Shown here: positions 43,303-46,344 of the stretch, one piece after another
Layout: every line of letters begins with the position of its first letter
Position numbering within the stretch: position 1 is the stretch's first letter
Notes under the pieces: model-generated
What the model saw: the letters and a program-made list of their open reading frames with translations, nothing else
Told to the model about the DNA's origin: nothing
The model's database searches: none
Translations under genes and position numbers: made by a program
Source: Planctomycetota bacterium
GTDB lineage: Bacteria; Planctomycetota; Planctomycetia; Pirellulales; PLA5
Length of the DNA: 46,344 bases
Direction of reading: 5' to 3'
NCBI GenBank assembly: GCA_003576845.1
Contig: QEVJ01000028.1
Location: forward strand, 1-46,344

Positions 43303-43938
43303 TCAGATGACGCCGTTGCGAACCGCCCATACGGCGGCCTGCGTGCGGTCAGTCACGCCGATCTTCCGGAGCACGTGCTGGACGTGCTCTTTGATCGTCT
43401 CGTAGCTGATTTTGAGGTCCTTGGCGATGTCGCGATTCGTCGCTCCGTTGACCATCAAGCGGAGGACTTCGATTTCGCGCTTCGTCAGCGAGACTTCGTC
43501 GTTTTCGGCGCCGGTTGGACTGGCCATTGCCGCACCGACGCGCCGCAACTCGGAACGGGACCACGTCTGCTCGCCTTGCGAAGCGGCTTTCACCACGCGG
43601 ATGAGGTCGTCCTTTTTGGCCTGCTTGCTAAGATAGCCTTCGGCGCCGAGTGCTACGGCGCGGGCCAGATGGCGGGCGTTTTCGTGCCCTGTGAACAGCA
43701 CCACGCGCACGTCCGGCGAGTCGAGCTTGAGCCGACCGAGGATTTGCAGGCCGTCCATTCCCGGCAGTTTCGTTTCGAGCAGCACCACGTCCGGCTTGTG
43801 CTTTTTCACCATATCCAGGACCTGGTCGCCGTTCGACGCCTGGGCGACGATCTTGATCTCGCCGTTACTTTCCAAGAGATTCTTCAATCCCAACCGGACG
43901 ATCTCCTGCTCGTCGGCAATCAACACGCGGATACTCAT
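43303..43938 (-). CDS. NarL/FixJ-type response regulator with Glu at the phospho-site
   Basis: A 211-residue regulator. The receiver (1-120) keeps the acidic pair Asp9/Glu10 (LIADEQEIVR), Thr83 (LFTGHE) and Lys105 (LSKQ). The usual phospho-accepting Asp is Glu55 (VVLLETKLPGMDG), encoded by GAA. The C-terminal LuxR-type HTH covers about 150-205 (LTKREIEVLRLMVNGATNRD, then ISYETIKEHVQHVL). Glu often mimics phospho-Asp, so this protein may be always active. There is no kinase gene next to it. ATG 43938 gives a receiver right at the start; the longer frame to 44094 adds a leader. Confidence 0.85.
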   Translation of the reverse strand: MSIRVLIADEQEIVRLGLKNLLESNGEIKIVAQASNGDQVLDMVKKHKPDVVLLETKLPGMDGLQILGRLKLDSPDVRVVLFTGHENARHLARAVALGAEGYLSKQAKKDDLIRVVKAASQGEQTWSRSELRRVGAAMASPTGAENDEVSLTKREIEVLRLMVNGATNRDIAKDLKISYETIKEHVQHVLRKIGVTDRTQAAVWAVRNGVI

Positions 43939-44324
43939 CGTAAGAACTTTCCCCGTAGATATGTCCCCCGGTTCGCGCACGGTGCGAACCCCTACCCCAG
44001 TGTGAACACTCACTGGCATTTCTACCACCCGAGATGGCGAGCTGCCACGGAGACAAACGTCGACCAACGGCGTCGTGCCGTTGGGAATGGTCAACGAATG
44101 TCTAGTCCGGCGGTAGAAAATCCGCTGCTATGATACCATCGGTAGGGTTTGGTACGCTAGGAGCGCTAGTAACCGTTTTTGCCTATTCTACTAAATTTGC
44201 GGCAAACCACACTTACGATTGCCCGAACGTCCTCAGCAGCAGACCATTCCGGCGCATGGGCGTGTTGGGACGACACTAAAGAACGACGGGCGGAATCGCC
44301 CGCCAGACCATCCGGGAGGATCGT
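43939..44324. other. 386-bp divergent intergenic region
   Basis: Lies between the NarL-type regulator and aroB. It holds a small palindrome CTAG-GAGCG-CTAG (about 44157-44169). A plausible Shine-Dalgarno sequence GGGAGGA precedes aroB. I see no convincing -35/-10 pair. Confidence 0.4.
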
Positions 44325-45413
44325 GTGAGCGTAACGCAAGTGCAAGTGAGGCTCGGCTCCCGCTCGTACGCGATCGAGATCGGCTCGGGAGTGCTGGCCG
44401 ATGGTGGGAGGTTCGTGTGCTCGCGGGGCGGCGTGCGTCATGCCGTGGTCGTCGCCGACGAGAACGTCGAATCGCCCCATGCGATGGCCGTCGCCGAAAG
44501 TCTTGCAAGGGAGGATGCGCGCGTTGACCTGGTAGTTGTCGAGGCCGGCGAGGGCTCCAAGTCCGTCGACATGGCTGCCGGTCTCTGGCAGAAGCTGCTG
44601 GACTTGGGCGCCGACCGGACCACCGCCGTCGTCGCGGTCGGCGGCGGCGTCATCGGCGACCTCTCTGGGTTCGTCGCCGCGACGTATGCTCGGGGGCTCG
44701 ATTTTTTCCAGATTCCGACGACGTTGCTGGCGCAGGTGGACAGTTCGGTCGGCGGCAAGGTCGGGATCAATCTTCCTGCCGCCAAGAATATGGTCGGCGC
44801 GTTCTGGCAGCCGCGTGGGGTATTGGTGGACGTCGCTACGCTCGGGACGCTTCCCGATCGCGAATATCGGTCCGGCCTGGCGGAAGTCGTCAAGTACGGC
44901 GTGATCCTCGATGCCGAGTTGTTCGGCTTCCTCGAAGCCAGCGTCGCCGAGCTCAACGCCCGCGACGGGGAGACGCTGATCCGCACGATCGAACGCTGCT
45001 GCCGTCTCAAGGCGGATGTCGTGGAGCAGGATGAACGGGAAACCTCCGGGCTTCGGGCGGTGCTCAATTATGGGCACACGTTCGCGCACGCCCTCGAAGC
45101 GGTCGCCGGATATGGCGAACTGCTTCACGGCGAGGCAGTTGCGATCGGCATGGAGTGTGCTGCGCGGCTCGCGCACGGCCTGGGGCGGATCGACGACTCG
45201 TTCGTCGAACGTCAACGCAATCTGCTCCGCGCCCTACGGCTACCAATCGCCGTACCGGCGCTCGGCGAAGACCGGCTGATTGCCGCAATGGCGAGCGACA
45301 AGAAGGTCGCGCATGGCCGGTTGCGGTTCGTGCTGCCGACGAAACTGGGGCACGTCGAGCTGGTATCGGGAGTGGACGAGAGGGCGGTGCGGGGGGCGCT
45401 GGTCGAGGAGTGA
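44325..45413 (+). CDS. aroB: 3-dehydroquinate synthase
   Basis: Second enzyme of the shikimate pathway, converting DAHP to 3-dehydroquinate using NAD and a metal. The 362-residue length is normal. Diagnostic blocks are GGGVIGDLSGFVAATYARGL, PTTLLAQVDSSVGGKVGINL and LNYGHTFAHALEA, which include metal and NAD ligands. The start is GTG 44325, supported by GGGAGGA 7-13 nt upstream. The shikimate pathway makes the chorismate used by MqnA in this organism. The next gene is convergent. Confidence 0.95.
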   Translation: MSVTQVQVRLGSRSYAIEIGSGVLADGGRFVCSRGGVRHAVVVADENVESPHAMAVAESLAREDARVDLVVVEAGEGSKSVDMAAGLWQKLLDLGADRTTAVVAVGGGVIGDLSGFVAATYARGLDFFQIPTTLLAQVDSSVGGKVGINLPAAKNMVGAFWQPRGVLVDVATLGTLPDREYRSGLAEVVKYGVILDAELFGFLEASVAELNARDGETLIRTIERCCRLKADVVEQDERETSGLRAVLNYGHTFAHALEAVAGYGELLHGEAVAIGMECAARLAHGLGRIDDSFVERQRNLLRALRLPIAVPALGEDRLIAAMASDKKVAHGRLRFVLPTKLGHVELVSGVDERAVRGALVEE

Positions 45414-45423
45414 CGATCGCGAA

Positions 45424-45783
45424 TCAGTCTCCCATCGACGAAGCGAGAATCGCGTCGAGGTCGGCGTGAAACCGCCCGCGCGAAATGACTTGGTCGCAAC
45501 CCGCCTCGCGTGCGGCGGCCAGCTTGGCTTCGTGAACGTGGGGTCCGAAGGCGATTATGCGATTGGGCGGGGCCGCAAGACCTTGCAATTCTGCGACGAT
45601 GGCCGCGGGATCCAGTCCCGGCGTGCTCAGGTCGAGGATAACCAACCGCGGCGCGAGATTCGCGGCCTTCTCGACTGCGGCAGCGGGCGTCCAAGCCGTT
45701 TCACACGACGCACCGCATCGCGCCGCAGCGCCGGTCACGTTCGACGAAGTTGCCAAATCTGCGGAGAGCAACAACGCGTCCAT
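45424..45783 (-). CDS. Degenerate receiver-like protein
   Basis: A 119-residue protein with the receiver fold pattern. LVILDLSTPGLD (48-59) keeps the phospho-site Asp51 and IIAFGPHVHE is the next strand, but the acidic pair at the start is replaced (MDALLLSADLATS has only one acidic residue) and the conserved Lys is not evident. Phosphorylation is therefore doubtful. ATG 45783 is used. It lies 17 bp after the Imm17-like stop overlap region and overlaps it by none. No output domain is present. Confidence 0.65.
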   Translation of the reverse strand: MDALLLSADLATSSNVTGAAARCGASCETAWTPAAAVEKAANLAPRLVILDLSTPGLDPAAIVAELQGLAAPPNRIIAFGPHVHEAKLAAAREAGCDQVISRGRFHADLDAILASSMGD

Positions 45784-45800
45784 CGAGCTACGCCTCGACA

Positions 45801-46016
45801 CTACCTTACATTCTTGATAACGCCGAACATGAGTAACGTTCCCAGAATCACGATCGCAGCACCCAGGATTCCGTAGAAGATCCTAGCGCCGTTTCGACCG
45901 AACATCGCGACAAAGAATTGAGCTTTGCGGCTATTGATGAACCAATCCCAGTCGAATACCGCGCCGCAGATCGAGAAGATTCCAACGGCAACGAAAATCA
46001 GTCCGAACGGGTTCAT
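45801..46016 (-). CDS. Imm17-like small membrane protein
   Basis: A 71-residue membrane protein with two helices: PFGLIFVAVGIFSICGAVF (3-21) and RIFYGILGAAIVILGTLLMF (45-64). The central FDWDWFINSRKAQFFVAMFG matches, from memory, the immunity 17 family associated with polymorphic toxins. No toxin gene is near. ATG 46016 is used. It is followed 17 bp later by the receiver-like gene on the same strand. Confidence 0.7.
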   Translation of the reverse strand: MNPFGLIFVAVGIFSICGAVFDWDWFINSRKAQFFVAMFGRNGARIFYGILGAAIVILGTLLMFGVIKNVR

Positions 46017-46046
46017 GCCAGCGGTCTCTGCGATATCGAGATTCGT

Positions 46047-46344
46047 CTAATAATTCGGCGTCGGCGCCCGGTAATGTCGCAAGTCGATCGACCGGAACCA
46101 TTCGATCGTCTTCGCCAGCCCTTCGCGAAGTTTGACCGTCGGTTCCCAACCCAAACGCTGCCGGGCGAGCGTGATGTCGGGTTTGCGCTGCGCCGGATCG
46201 TCCGCGGGCAGCGGCCGATTGACCAGTTTCGCCTTCGAGCCGGTCAGTTCGAGCGTCAACTCGGCAAGCTGGCGGATCGTGAACTCGTCGGGATTGCCGA
46301 TGTTCACCGGCACCGACAGCCTGCTCGCCGAGGCCGCGCTGCTG
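46047..46344 (-). CDS. NAD-dependent nucleotide-sugar epimerase/decarboxylase, 3' part
   Basis: The last 98 or so residues of a gene that continues past the right edge. [20 protein letters not shown], then [20 protein letters not shown] and [19 protein letters not shown], are the C-terminal blocks of UDP-glucuronate decarboxylase (UXS) and close epimerases. The N-terminal Rossmann half is missing from the window, so the exact reaction is open. It would make UDP-xylose or a related sugar for exopolysaccharide. The Imm17-like gene lies 30 bp downstream. Confidence 0.85.
   Translation of the reverse strand, partial: SSAASASRLSVPVNIGNPDEFTIRQLAELTLELTGSKAKLVNRPLPADDPAQRKPDITLARQRLGWEPTVKLREGLAKTIEWFRSIDLRHYRAPTPNY

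Overview
The window looks like a chromosomal segment of a high-GC planctomycete, probably Pirellulales-like. The evidence is a set of family signatures: a PVC-type beta-propeller/HEAT/cytochrome c protein with a CAGCH haem site, a Tat-exported DUF1501 protein, two PEP-CTERM proteins, a FlgI/HEAT lipoprotein, futalosine-pathway menaquinone genes, and many small palindromic intergenic repeats. There are no rRNA genes, no tRNA genes I can recognise, no CRISPR array and no insertion sequence.

Layout. 1-7.3 kb: mostly leftward genes (truA, a sulfotransferase, an unknown 368-residue protein, a MenC-like enolase-superfamily enzyme, a PIN/antitoxin pair, mqnD), interrupted by one rightward PEP-CTERM gene. 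7.3-14.9 kb: a small conserved protein, a FlgI/HEAT lipoprotein, smc and a lectin-domain PEP-CTERM protein closed by a good terminator. 14.9-18.3 kb: a signalling cluster in which a receiver gene overlaps cheA on the minus strand and an HPt gene diverges from them. 18.4-25.2 kb: PVC cytochrome, HAD phosphatase, bioD, beta-carbonic anhydrase, Uma2-like nuclease and a CBS-pair protein. 25.4-31.8 kb: DsbD-like reductase, DUF1501, a lower-GC membrane protein bracketed by palindromes, an orphan antitoxin-like gene and a zinc-ribbon membrane protein. 32-38.1 kb: mqnA and mqnC (overlapping), citrate synthase, a two-gene module of unknown function and a fucose-isomerase-like gene. 38.1-42.5 kb: a leftward ribosomal alpha operon, rpmJ-rpsM-rpsK-rpsD-rpoA-rplQ, followed by a metallopeptidase-like gene. 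42.8-46.3 kb: a small conserved gene, a NarL-type regulator, aroB, a degenerate receiver, an Imm17-like membrane protein and the 3' end of a nucleotide-sugar epimerase/decarboxylase.

How the genes fit together. mqnA, mqnC and mqnD point to menaquinone made through futalosine, fed by chorismate from the shikimate pathway (aroB). This makes the MenC-like enzyme a probable misnomer. The receiver, CheA and HPt genes have the parts of a phosphorelay but no chemotaxis partners beside them. Accessory content is modest: PIN/antitoxin, orphan ParD-like, Imm17-like, Uma2, the two-gene module, and a membrane protein resembling the TRADD-N-associated two-TM domain. No complete new system is proven. The best leads are that palindrome-bracketed membrane gene, a NarL regulator with Glu in place of the phospho-accepting Asp, the MenC/futalosine conflict, an enlarged ribosomal protein L17, and a set of long inverted repeats built from repeated short words.
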